The notes under the pieces were generated by a model. That model was not told where the DNA came from, did no database searches, and saw only the letters and a list, made by a program, of their open reading frames with translations. Below, piece by piece: positions 7,092-16,500 of a DNA stretch of 22,884 bases. Every line of letters begins with the position of its first letter. Within the stretch, counting starts at the first letter, position 1. Source of the DNA: Priapulus caudatus (Eukaryota; Priapulida; Priapulimorpha; Priapulimorphida; Priapulidae); contig NW_014577148.1 in assembly GCF_000485595.1 (NCBI RefSeq), forward strand, positions 404,184 to 427,067. The letters are read 5' to 3'. The translations under genes were made by a program, and so were the position numbers.

Positions 7092-9069
7092 CCACACATG
7101 GCTGAAGCTGTTTCCGGGGGAGTTTGTGCGCAGCGACAGCACTACCTCGTTCTTCGTCACCGATTACACCGTCGTCGACACGAACGTGATGCGCCATCTG
7201 TCGGAGGAGCTGGCGGCCGGAGTTGGCGTTTAAATCGGCTAGGCGTGTCGAGCAAGTAAATTTTGTGCCGACTCTGGCGGCCTTGCTCGGGTTTCCGATC
7301 CCACAGAACAGTTTAGGTGTAGCCATACATGAAATGCTGGAAAGCAGCATGAGCGAAAAGGCAATGCTAAAAGTATTGCAAGTCAATGCATTCCAGCTTA
7401 CTCGTCTGTTGAGAAGACGTTCTGATGACATCGACGGAGAGGTTGGCTTCTGGGAATATCAGCACGCGGTCGAATTACACAACAAGTATCTTAAAGCATT
7501 ACGTCAAGGGGACAAGCTTACAGTAAACCACGAGACAGTTGATAGAGTCACAAAGATGTACTAACAGGCAATGACAAGCATTGCTGCTAGACTATAACTG
7601 CAAAACTGTCCCGGTACGATAAATATTCCATGACAGTTGGCATTGTACTGCTATGGTTAGGTGCTATAGTGCTTGTGTTACCTACAGATCAAAATACCAC
7701 AAGCAGCTATTTTTTTGTGGATGTGCCTCTGTATCAGTATAATTGCAGCCCACCTGTGGGCGTGCACAGGTGTAGCGCGCACCAGTGCCGTGTGTGAGAG
7801 CAGTCCTGAGATACTGGTAATGGTAGGGCTGGCAGTGGCAGGCAGTGCAACTGCTGTGGCATGCGCGATCGCAAGCTGTGTGAGTTCTGTACTTCGTGAC
7901 AAGTCTTTCAACAGTGTACAGAATCAGCAGACCCGCGACAACCACAAGCAAACGGCGGTGAGAGGGTTCCTTAGGCTTGGAATAGTGCTTCACATTCTCA
8001 GTTTTGCGTCCAGCAGTTTCGTAGAAGAGGAACATCAAACCTGGCATTTTTGCTTCACATCCCTAAGCGTTCTTATTCTTGCCAGTCATATGGTGAGCTT
8101 GGCTCAATCATTGTTCAATGGTAAGGAATTGAGGAATGCTGCCATGAAGCCTGCTACAGGCACGTCACACAAGAAATTCCATGAGACCTGCCCTGCGAAT
8201 AAGACACAAAAATCAAAGGAGGGCGCCACTGCCAACGATCAGGAATCTGCTGGTAGCGCAAATCTTTGCTTCACCGGTGACGCACCTTCTCGCGATCAGA
8301 TGAAGAACTTGCTGCGATGCTTGCTGGTGCTCGTACTAGCGAGGTTACTGCGTGATTGGAATCACACGGGATCGAAGTGGGCGCACCTGCCGGACCGTCG
8401 GTGACTGGTTGAACGACGCGACGCCACCTTCAAGGCGTACCTGACCGCCGCATGCTTCGCCGCCATGGGCTGGCTGCTGCGTCACACGTCATAGCTGTGC
8501 GTCGGCGCAGGCGCAAGCATGACAGGCACTGCGCAGCATTCTCGTTGCGATCGGATATTCTGTCAATTTACTGCTTCCGAGCAATGAGGGAAGAGCTGTG
8601 GTCGCCGTTGGCAACTGCACGTCGGAGCGAGTCACGGAAGGCCGCGCGCAGGCGTACGCGTGCGCGCTGATAGTGCGTGGCAGAGGCCTTGTGATGCCGA
8701 AGGAAGGAATCAGTTGTTTTTACAGATGCGGCTGTGCAAGGATGGACCATTGCTGTCTGCTCTTATTGCTGCGGCCAAATGCAATATTCCGGTCTTGGCG
8801 CATGATCAAGCTACGTGAAGGAGTTTGTTGCAAGCACTCTACCAGGACTCAGTGGAATAATGATGGATCTGTGATAGCCGTAATCTGTGGCTATCACAGG
8901 CTAGCAGCTTTTTCTGGTGGGAAATTCCGAATAGTTTTGGCAAGCAAGTTGACGTTGCTGTCAGATACGTGGGGCATTCTGGCCATCAGGGTGCTCTGTT
9001 TATTCTGCTGAGTTGTGGCGGCAACATATTGGTGGACGAGGAGCAGTGGGCTGTGCTTGCTGTGCCTAC
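7092..9069 (+). pseudogene. PIGG pseudogene, 5' segment of copy B
   Basis: This truncated copy begins at about PIGG codon 193 and has no start codon or promoter. A deletion at 7220 of about 272 bases (not a multiple of three) removes codons about 235-325, including metal-site residues equivalent to D248, H249, H252, D297, H298 and H306. A nonsense codon TAA at 7562-7564 replaces the glutamine after MY. A small insertion near 7594 breaks frame again. From 8395 onward single-base insertions shift the frame repeatedly. It cannot make an active enzyme. Frames at 7223-7564 and 7673-8404 are its open fragments, not genes. Confidence 0.95.
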
Positions 9070-9080
9070 CAAAGATCGTA

Positions 9081-9138
9081 GCCTACGGCACTCTAGAATC
9101 TTTGGTCGCTTACCAAAGAGTCTAGAGTGGCCGTAGGC
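9081..9138. repeat. 25/26-bp hairpin at the left end of the element
   Basis: The arm at 9081-9105 (starts GCCTACGGCACTCTAGA) is the reverse complement of 9113-9138 with one mismatch and a one-base gap, around a 7-base loop. It carries TCTAGA words. It could be a transposase-binding terminus or a second small insertion. Confidence 0.8.
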
Positions 9139-9216
9139 ACAAGATAGACCACTGCTCCATCCAATCATAGCGTAGTAAGGTCATGGTGTCGCCAACAACC
9201 GCGCATTTTGGGAAGC

Positions 9217-9822
9217 AAGTTCACACCGAAGTTCCCGGATGTTGGCTGTAGTCTGCTAAAGCTGGTGAAACTGTGGTGCTGTGTGTCTGTCCATGCTCAG
9301 CTTACTGTTGCTGCTGTAAAATTGCTCGAATCGCAGTGTAAGCCCGACCGTGTCTTTCTTTCAGGTTCCTCGCTAAGAATCGAAGGTGAGAAAACATTTT
9401 TTTTTGTCGAAATCCATCGTGAAAGAGTTGTGCAATCTTTGTTGATACATGTAGTACGCAGTGGCAGTGTTGTTTGTAGGCACAGGGCGTAACGTGCGTG
9501 TACTTCACTAGCTTGTGTGGTTGCAGATGAGCATTTAAACGGTTTTACAGGGCAAGTTATCGACCAATAATAGGCGAAATAAGAGTAGAGAAACAATAAT
9601 ACTTTGATAGTAAGATACATTTAGTGTTTAAATTACCATTATTTGCTTTGAGAGCCTAGTCCAAGTGAAGTGGCCGTGTGCACTGTACCACTGTCTGACA
9701 CTACACCACCGGCCGAGACTTATACAGTAATAACGCAGCGGCGGTTGCAACGTGTGGATAAAGATTCAATATGGGCTATACGCACGGCGGCGCGTATGCC
9801 GACTCAGATATGGCTTACGGAA
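9217..9822. other. element interior, left, no recognised gene
   Basis: The sequence is of mixed composition with no recognisable protein. A 94-codon frame at 9208-9492 has no family resemblance and lies in the indel-dense zone. The last part (about 9675-9795) shares words such as GACTTATAC and TATACGC with the reverse complement of 11235-11300, so it belongs to the inner foldback. Confidence 0.5.
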
Positions 9823-11231
9823 ATGAGGAAGGGGAAAGGGAGAAGCTGGTGGAAGAAAGGAGGAGGGGAGAAGCTGGTGGAGAAGGAGGAAGGGGAAGAA
9901 GGTGGTGGAGGAAGGAGGAAGGGAGAAGCTGGTGGAAAGGAGGAAGGGGAGAAGGAAGAAGGTGGTGGAGAAGGAGGATAGGGAGAAGCCTGGTGGAGAA
10001 GGAGGGATAGCTACGACCAGCTTCGTCCCCTCCTCCTCCCCCAGCTTGGCTGCGCCCTTCCTCGCTCCACAGCTTCTCGCCGCAGCCTCTTCTCGCACCA
10101 GCTTCTCCATCTTCCTTCTCCACCGACCTCTCTCTTCTGCCCTATCCTTGCCTTTTCCACGAGCAGCTTGCATCCCGCTGCCTCCACACCTATCTGCCCT
10201 TCTCCCCTCCTTCCTCCAACCAGCTCCCTTCTCCCCTCCTTATCCCCGTTCTGGCCCTTCTCGCCCCGTCCTCCTCCACCAGCTCCCTTCTCCGGCGCTT
10301 CGCTTATCCCGCTTCTCCCTTCTCCCGCTCTCCTCATCCACTCAGCTCCGCTTCTTCGACCCTTTTCTACACCTCGGCTCCTCGCAGCCGCAGCTCCCCT
10401 TGACTCCGCGGCTCCTTCTCTTCGGCTCCTTCTCCACCAGATTCTCACCGCTCGCTTTCTTCTCGGCACCAGCTTCTCCCCCTCCTCGCAGCCACGCTTC
10501 CCTCCCTTCTAAAAACTCCTCCATTCTCGCACCAGCTTCTCCTTGCCTGCTCTTCTCCACCAGCTTTCTTCCCCCTGCCTCCTCCACCAGCTCTCCCATC
10601 CTCCCTCCACCACTCCCCGTTCTTCTCGTTCTCCCCCTCGCCTCCTTTTCCACCAGCGTTCTGCCCCTGCGCTGCGCACATACCTTCTCCCTTCTTGCGC
10701 CATCCTCGCTCACACCAGCGTCCGTCTTCTCCCCTTCCTCCTCCACCACAGCTTCTCCCCCTCCTCCTATCTCCACCAGCTTCTCCCATCTTTCACTTCT
10801 CCACCACACTTCTCTCTTCTCCGCCTTCGCTTCCTTTCTCCCACCAGCTTCCTCGCCCCTCCACAACGGGCTCTCACGCTTCTCCCGCCTGCTTCTCCAC
10901 CAGCTCCTCTCCCCCTCTTATCCCAATTCTCGCCATTCTCGCCCGCTCTCCTCCACGCACTCCCCTTCTCCCCTTCATTATCCTCCGTTCTCGCTTCCTC
11001 CGCCCTCCTCCTCACCAGCTCCTTCTCCCCGCTCCTCAATCCCCCTTCTCCGCTTCTGCCAGCCTCCTCCTCCAGCCAGCTTCCCCTTCTCCCCTTCTCG
11101 GCTTCTCCCCTCCTCTCTCCACCAGCTCCTCCCTTCTCCCCTTCGCTTCTCCTCTTCCTCCTTTCGCACCAGCTTCTCCCCTCCTTCTTCCGCACCAGCT
11201 TCTCCCGCTCCTCCACCACCTTCTCCGCTTC
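9823..11231. repeat. polypurine / polypyrimidine foldback tract
   Basis: 9823-10010 is almost pure purine on the plus strand, built of GGAGAAGCTGGTGGA-like units with GAAGGAGGAAGGGG spacers. At about 10015 it switches to about 1.2 kb of pyrimidine built of the reverse complement (CACCAGCTTCTCC with CTCCTCC spacers). The tract is therefore a giant asymmetric inverted repeat. Mirror-type R/Y runs of this kind can form triplex (H-DNA) structures. Long frames across it (up to 509 codons of S/P/L or E/G/R) are composition artefacts. Confidence 0.85.
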
Positions 11232-11486
11232 TAGAACTCCGCCGTTGGGCGTATAAGTCACATTCGCCTACACCACAGCTGGCACTGCACTGTGTAGCAT
11301 ACTACATAGTAACATCCGATTATGAATCATTGTTAGATTTTTGTACACATTTGAATGAGAGATTTTTGATAACAGCTATTGGCATACAAAATATTTCATG
11401 CTATTACATTAATATTATAATATACATATAATATATAAAGCCATGGTTATCCATATTATTTCTATGTATGCAAACAGATACAGCGA
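11232..11486. other. element interior, right, no recognised gene
   Basis: AT-rich sequence with a run of ATATTATAATATACATATAATATA near 11409-11437. It contains no gene. It separates the R/Y tract from the right terminal repeat. Confidence 0.5.
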
Positions 11487-11585
11487 GCGGTTTTGCTTCC
11501 TAAAATGGCGGACGGTGGCGCTCATTGCGTAGCTACAGCGTCATTGCATCGTGATTTCGCATGAGTGGTTTATCTTGTGGTGCCA

Positions 11586-12314
11586 TACTAAGAACTTTAT
11601 TGCAATTTTCCTGGGCATTTCATGAGGGCAGTCAAACCTGCTGTGCCACATGCTCAGAATGCTGCTTTTGCCAGGCCGATGTTTAGTGCTGGCATTTTAT
11701 AGCGTGGTCGTATCACTGATCTCTATAATAATATCATTATATAGAGATATCATGATATAGAGATAGATATTATTATAGAGATCAGTGGGTCATATACGTG
11801 GAAAAGTATCACCTCTTTATTTGCGAGTGTTTCTATACTACAAAAGCTGTTGTATGAAGTGTGTCATACAGCGTGGTAACACTGGTGGTTTGTAGCTGGC
11901 AATCCAGGCTTATTCTAGTAAACGGTTTCGTATGACATTTAGAACAAAGACAAAATCATTGATAAAACATAAATTTATTTGAGGTGTTGAATAGATTACT
12001 TGTACATAAGCATGCCAGATTTCATCACATATTTTAGAGTTCTCTTCTAATTTGATTGCTTTTGTATGACCATATAATACTTTTCATGCTGAGGCAGAAT
12101 TATTAAGTTAAAGATGCGAATTGCAGAATTAAAGCATTGGCCTCATCATAAATTGCATTATTTAAGTATTAACCGCAAAACTACTAATAAGAGAGTATAT
12201 TGAATAATTTGAATAAATAAAATACTTAAGCATATATGTAATTTTAAAGGAAAACTTGTGATTAGTCTTTCATATGATTTGATACAAAATCTTTTATTTC
12301 TATATTCTACTTTG
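11586..12314 (+). pseudogene. PIGG pseudogene, 3' segment of copy B
   Basis: This is the continuation of the broken PIGG copy after the 2.5-kb insertion. It corresponds to 4693-5280 (last codons plus 3'UTR, including the AATAAATAAA signal). Frame is lost by many single-base insertions and by the 74-bp palindrome at 11714-11787. Confidence 0.93.
11714..11787. mobile_element. 74-bp palindromic micro-element
   Basis: A perfect 22-bp arm at 11714-11735 (begins CACTGATCTCTATAATAA) is mirrored at 11766-11787. It is flanked by GGTCGTAT (11706-11713) and GGTCATAT (11788-11795), an 8-bp target duplication with one mismatch. The unoccupied site GGTCGTAT is seen once in the intact PIGG at 4799-4806. 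The CACTGATC ends and 8-bp duplication suggest a hAT-derived MITE. Confidence 0.8.
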
Positions 12315-12348
12315 ACTAGGTAGAGTTTTACACGTAGGTGTATTGTGT

Positions 12349-13020
12349 AGCTCTAAGTAGCTATAGCGCCGCGTTCGATTACTGCTGGCGCAGGCTATAG
12401 CACATTGTCGCGCTGGAAATTATCCACTACGACCTGTTACCCAACCTGTACCCCATGAAAAACTGGATCGCAAAACGCAAAGTTATCGCGGCTTTTTAAC
12501 AGCTTATTTATCTACAATGAGCAATCTCACGTCTGAGGTAGGGTCTTTTGTGGTACTACTATGACGACTTTCAACAAGCTTTACACACAATGTAATTTGT
12601 CCTTTTATTCCACCAAAGTAAACAGTACTGGAATTTCAATTTTGAAAGCGAAGTGGCGTGCGGCACGCCGAAGACCGTCACCGTATTGTATATACATGCC
12701 CCATAGCTAGCCATGTGTTTTGCGTACACATCCGGTAACGTCACGCGTGCGCACGCCACTTCGTTTCAAAATGAAATGCCAGTAGTGCTTACTTTGTGGA
12801 ATAAAAGGACAAATACATGGTGTAAAGTTGTTGAAAGTGTTCAAAAGGATAGGTGAGATGTCCATGTAGATAAATAAGTGTTAAAAAGCCCGATAACTTT
12901 GCGTTTTGCGATCCATTTTTCATGGGGACAGGTGGTAACAGGTCGTAGTTGGTGTTTCCAGCCGACAATGTGCTATAGCCCTGCGGCAGTTAATCGAACG
13001 CGGGCTATAGTACTAGAGCT
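12349..13020. mobile_element. 0.67-kb foldback element (near-complete palindrome)
   Basis: The left arm from 12349 (AGCTCTAAGTAGCTATAGC) and the right arm ending at 13020 are reverse complements over more than 200 bases at the ends, and further matching blocks reach close to the centre (about 12690-12720). It has no coding capacity. AGGTGATTGTGT flanks it on both sides (left copy at 12336-12348 has one extra base), while copy A has that word once. That duplication is unusually long and could instead mark an assembly join. Confidence 0.85.
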
Positions 13021-13201
13021 AGGTGATTGTGTACTTATAAACTGTTTGTAAAAGTAATAAGTTTCAAATTTATCTAGCCTTATAGTGCGAAAATGAGAAG
13101 TTACAGTCAATTACACATATCAGTGATTGTGATCACGTGATCAGTGACTAATACTTTAAATAAGAATATTGAGATATTGTAGTCTACTGCACTACATAAG
13201 G

Positions 13202-13534
13202 CTATCTCCTAGCCTTCTGATGAAGCAACTTTTGCTTGGTCGGCCTGACAACCTGCCGGCGCGGCTGCGCTGGTGCTGGCTGCAGATGCTTCTCTCTGTG
13301 TGTCTCCCTGTGTGCATCTTCCAGGCTGTTCAATGCCTCATAGTGCTGGCGCATGAGTCGGCCTGATGGCTCGGTGACCGGCTCATCCTCCTTGCGTCTG
13401 TAGGTGTCCCACGGATGAGGGTCCACACGCACAGACGTCTGCACGAGCCATTCAGCGTAGAACAGCATGAACGTACGAAATCCGTCCTTCAACCAGGGCT
13501 TCCGGTACACACTGGGGACTGGCATCCCCTTCTC
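13202..13534 (-). CDS. PTCD1: PTCD1 exon 11 (terminal)
   Basis: 110 codons and TAG, with acceptor ttgccttgcag. It encodes the C-terminal block with FRTFMLFYAEWLVQ and PHPWDTYRR, then a basic tail. No canonical AATAAA is seen on the minus strand within 500 bases downstream. The next downstream candidate exon end is the duplicate at 5463-5795. Confidence 0.9.
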   Translation of the reverse strand, partial: EKGMPVPSVYRKPWLKDGFRTFMLFYAEWLVQTSVRVDPHPWDTYRRKEDEPVTEPSGRLMRQHYEALNSLEDAHRETHREKHLQPAPAQPRRQVVRPTKQKLLHQKARR

Positions 13535-16500
13535 CTGCAAGGCAAAAATTACGTAACTGTATGAGACCATGAAGAAGAAAGATGAGGAGAAAGAGAAGGC
13601 GGAGGAGCAAGAGGAGCCAGAAGAGGAGGAGGAGGCAAAGGTGGTGTCACATCTGCGTACTTGTTTCTTACCTTGCACTGGCTTCTCCTTCTCAACGTGT
13701 AGCACACTACCTTCGCTCCTGTTGTTATTAAATAACTTTTACACTCACATCCGTGTAGCTAGCTATTCATGACTATTGAACGACCTAAAGTGGAATTAAG
13801 GTGTACAATGTCAGGACATCAAACTATGTTTGGCCACATCAATGACACATTTAAGCTGTAGTTACTCTGCGGAGAAAGCCCTCCTGTATAAGACCAAGCA
13901 CACATCAAACCTCCAACAGCACCAGCCTACTGATGATAAGTAGCTCTATGACACTACATAGATGTCAGCCACTTAACAATTGTTGCTGATTAATGAAATC
14001 GTTGGTAATCTATAAGACTACATCGACGTTCTGGCAGTTTCTACTTACTAGCAAAACCCAAGCTGTTGCATAACTAATTATATGGGGCTACATAGACGTC
14101 AGCCATCAAATTGTAGCTGTCTAATTAATGAATCCCTTGTGCATGAGACTATATGGACCTTAGACCTCTAGCAATATCTGCTCCCATTGAAAACCCTGCA
14201 ACGTGAAAACAAGCAGATACAGTGTGTAATTATTCTTAATCACTAAGCCCTGGTTCATCTCACCATTCGAACAATGTTGAACTTTGTATAGTGGATCAGC
14301 TGTTCTATGTCGACTATGCAGCGCTTGTCAGGCGCGATATCAAGCTTGTCCATCTGCCTGCAGAGCCGTATTAGGTAGAAGAAGCTCTTCGCCATGCAGG
14401 CCTTGTGGATCAGCGCCCCAAGGATCTCGATGTTTGGACTCATGCCAGCGAGCTGCAAGGCAGGCGAGGCGAGCCGGAAATAAACATGAGCATGCAGACT
14501 GCGTTCCAAGTTAAGGAGGCTGGATGCAGAGCAGACCAGGGGCTCAGTACCACTCTTTAATCACTGCTGGCCTGATCTTTACAGCATATAATCATATAAG
14601 CATCAGCTGAAGTGGAATACAATATTCCAAAATACAAAACATTGCCCAAAGCCATCAGATTTTAAACGTATTTCTTTAAAAAATGGGAGGAGTTACCTCC
14701 CCCTCCCACATTCACTACACTTCACATTCACTGGAAGCCTTTCATCCACAGTTCCTACATCTGCCCCTCAAATGGAAACCTAACAAGAACAGGAGCAGGG
14801 CACGGAGGTTATCAACACAATTAATATAAGGGGTTAAAATTGCATTCTAACTTACATCAATATCTTGCAACAGTTGCAGGGCCTGTGACTGTTTGCTGCA
14901 GCCAGTCGCGAGCGAACCAAAGGTTGCAATGTTAGGATGGCAACCATGCTGATGCATTAGAGCCAGTACTTCCTAAAAGGTAAACAAACTCGAAAGATTA
15001 AAACTTTCAATGCTGCTGTATTGTTTACTGTTGATCTGTTACTTATCAGTCAGCCTGAATGCATAATCTTTAACTTTCTAACATTTTATACCTCTATTTA
15101 GTGATGGGAATCGGCTGGAATTTCATAATCGATTATCGGTTTCCCTTAACCGATCGATAATCTATTATAATCGGATAATCGGTTAATAATAGCTTAGATT
15201 TAATTTAATCTTACTTTGTATATATAATTATACATAGCATTCAATATTATCATGTTTTATGATCATGTATTAACTCTGTGAAGGTTGCTGTATGTATATC
15301 AATGTCTGTTCCTATACAGTATTTAATCAATTTAAAAAGAAATGGTTTAAATGCCTTTATTAAAACATTAAATGTTTTAAACAAACATGATCAAGACTTG
15401 TTCTTTATTATAGTAAGTAAGTTGTTTGTGTTCTAATAGTGTAGGCTGTGTAGCCGAGTTAATGTCCTGCCAATGGAATATCCTACAATTAATGTGTATG
15501 AATTTGAATTTTGTGATCGATTCTCATCTAATCAGCAGCCTTGTGACATGAAATTATGAAGTTCCTGTTATCGTGAGTTTGCTCGTAGCTACGATGTGTT
15601 TCTGTCAACGCTACTCTCGTAGCATTAACATTAGCATTAACTTTACGATGTTTCTGACAAAAGGCCCCTGCAGGACTTGTGCTCTACTTGTCATATCAAT
15701 TCACACATCCTGAGTACAGTTCCTTGTTTGTTTGTTTTGGTATTTCCGATAATCGATTATTTGTTTTCATAATCGATTATCGAAGTTGAGACTATAATCG
15801 ATCGATTTTCGATTATAATCGATCATCAGGATATCACTACCTCTATTTATGGTGAATCACAGATGCAACTAGAAATGGCAGTTGTCGCCAATCACATGTA
15901 TCCCCGCAATCTAGTATGAATGAAATATTTCCTGGTTTTGGTACGCGACAGACCTCCCCAAGATGTGTAAGTATACCAAGTTTGCTCGCACGAGGTCAAT
16001 TAGGGGCCGAGTTATAGAGCAGAAGGAAAATATGATCAAGGTCAAGGTCAAATAAAGGTCGCAGTGACCTGGTTTTGATAAGCGACACACCTCCCCAAGA
16101 TGTGTAAGTATACAAAGTTTGGTCACGCTAGGTCAATTAAGGGTCAAGTTATAGAGCGGAAAAGAAAGTGTTTGCGGCGGCGGCTGGACAGACATGAAAC
16201 CATAGTATCCCCGCCGACTTCGTCGTGGGGGATACGATTATTAAAATTGTAGTGTTTGATGCAAATTCTCGCACCTTCGCACTCTCAAAGTCGTTCCGAT
16301 AGTTGCGCTTTCTAATCAGCCAGTTGAAGAGTTCCAAGGTTGGCTTGACCTTGTGACTCTCCATGAAACTCAGCAGAGCCATCTCTGTTTCTGAATCCGA
16401 GGGGATAATCTCCACCAGCTGATTACGTCACCGAAAATAGTAAAGGTAAAAAGATTGTCAACTTTTTCACAAAATGTAAGTGATTCTGTAAATTTTCTAT

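Larger units (their letters stand above)
9070..11579. mobile_element. 2.5-kb inverted-repeat DNA element, non-autonomous
   Basis: It interrupts the PIGG copy: GTGCCTAC at 9062-9069 is repeated as GTGCCaTAC at 11580-11588, an 8-bp target duplication if one base is a sequencing insertion. Copy A has this word once. The right end (about 11487-11579) is an imperfect reverse complement of 9136-9216; shared words include CACAAGATA, ACCACT, GGCG and ATTTTxGGAAGCAA. The interior has no transposase. Left of the inner terminal repeat is a hairpin at 9081-9138. An 8-bp duplication would fit hAT-like elements, but ends are not clean enough to assign a class. Confidence 0.7.
8395..12514. other. zone of dense single-base insertions (probable unpolished assembly)
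   Basis: Against copy A, 7222-8400 is 1179 bases versus 1178. By contrast 8401-9069 is 669 versus 615 (+54), and 11586-12314, less the 82 bases of a known insertion, is 647 versus 588 (+59). From 13071 to 14050 it is 980 versus 999, explained by a few discrete gaps. The extra bases are mostly single and spread every 10-12 positions. In the palindrome at 12349-13020, the left arm (12361-12514, 154 bases) is longer than its mirror (12867-13010, 144 bases) in the same way. This pattern resembles raw long-read error. Treat coordinates and frames inside as approximate. Confidence 0.75.
7092..14080. repeat. segmental duplication, copy B (with insertions)
   Basis: Correspondence to copy A: 7092-7219 matches 2503-2628; 7222-8400 matches 2903-4080; 8401-9069 matches 4081-4695; 11586-12314 matches 4693-5280; 13021-14080 matches about 5310-6357. 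Extra sequence in B is an element at 9070-11579, a 74-bp palindrome at 11714-11787 and a palindromic element at 12349-13020. About 272 bases are missing at 7220. Confidence 0.93.

Noticed and set aside
7673-8404. A 243-codon frame that could look like a membrane protein
   Set aside because: It is an open fragment of the broken PIGG copy, without a start region or catalytic domain.
9902-11431. A 509-codon plus-strand frame and many overlapping long frames on both strands
   Set aside because: All run through the polypurine/polypyrimidine tract and consist of S/P/L or E/G/R low-complexity sequence; stop codons are rare there by composition. The region also has suspect indels.
14690-14712. GGGAGG/CCTCCC hairpin in PTCD1 intron 9
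   Set aside because: Short and composition-driven; nothing around it suggests an RNA gene or element.
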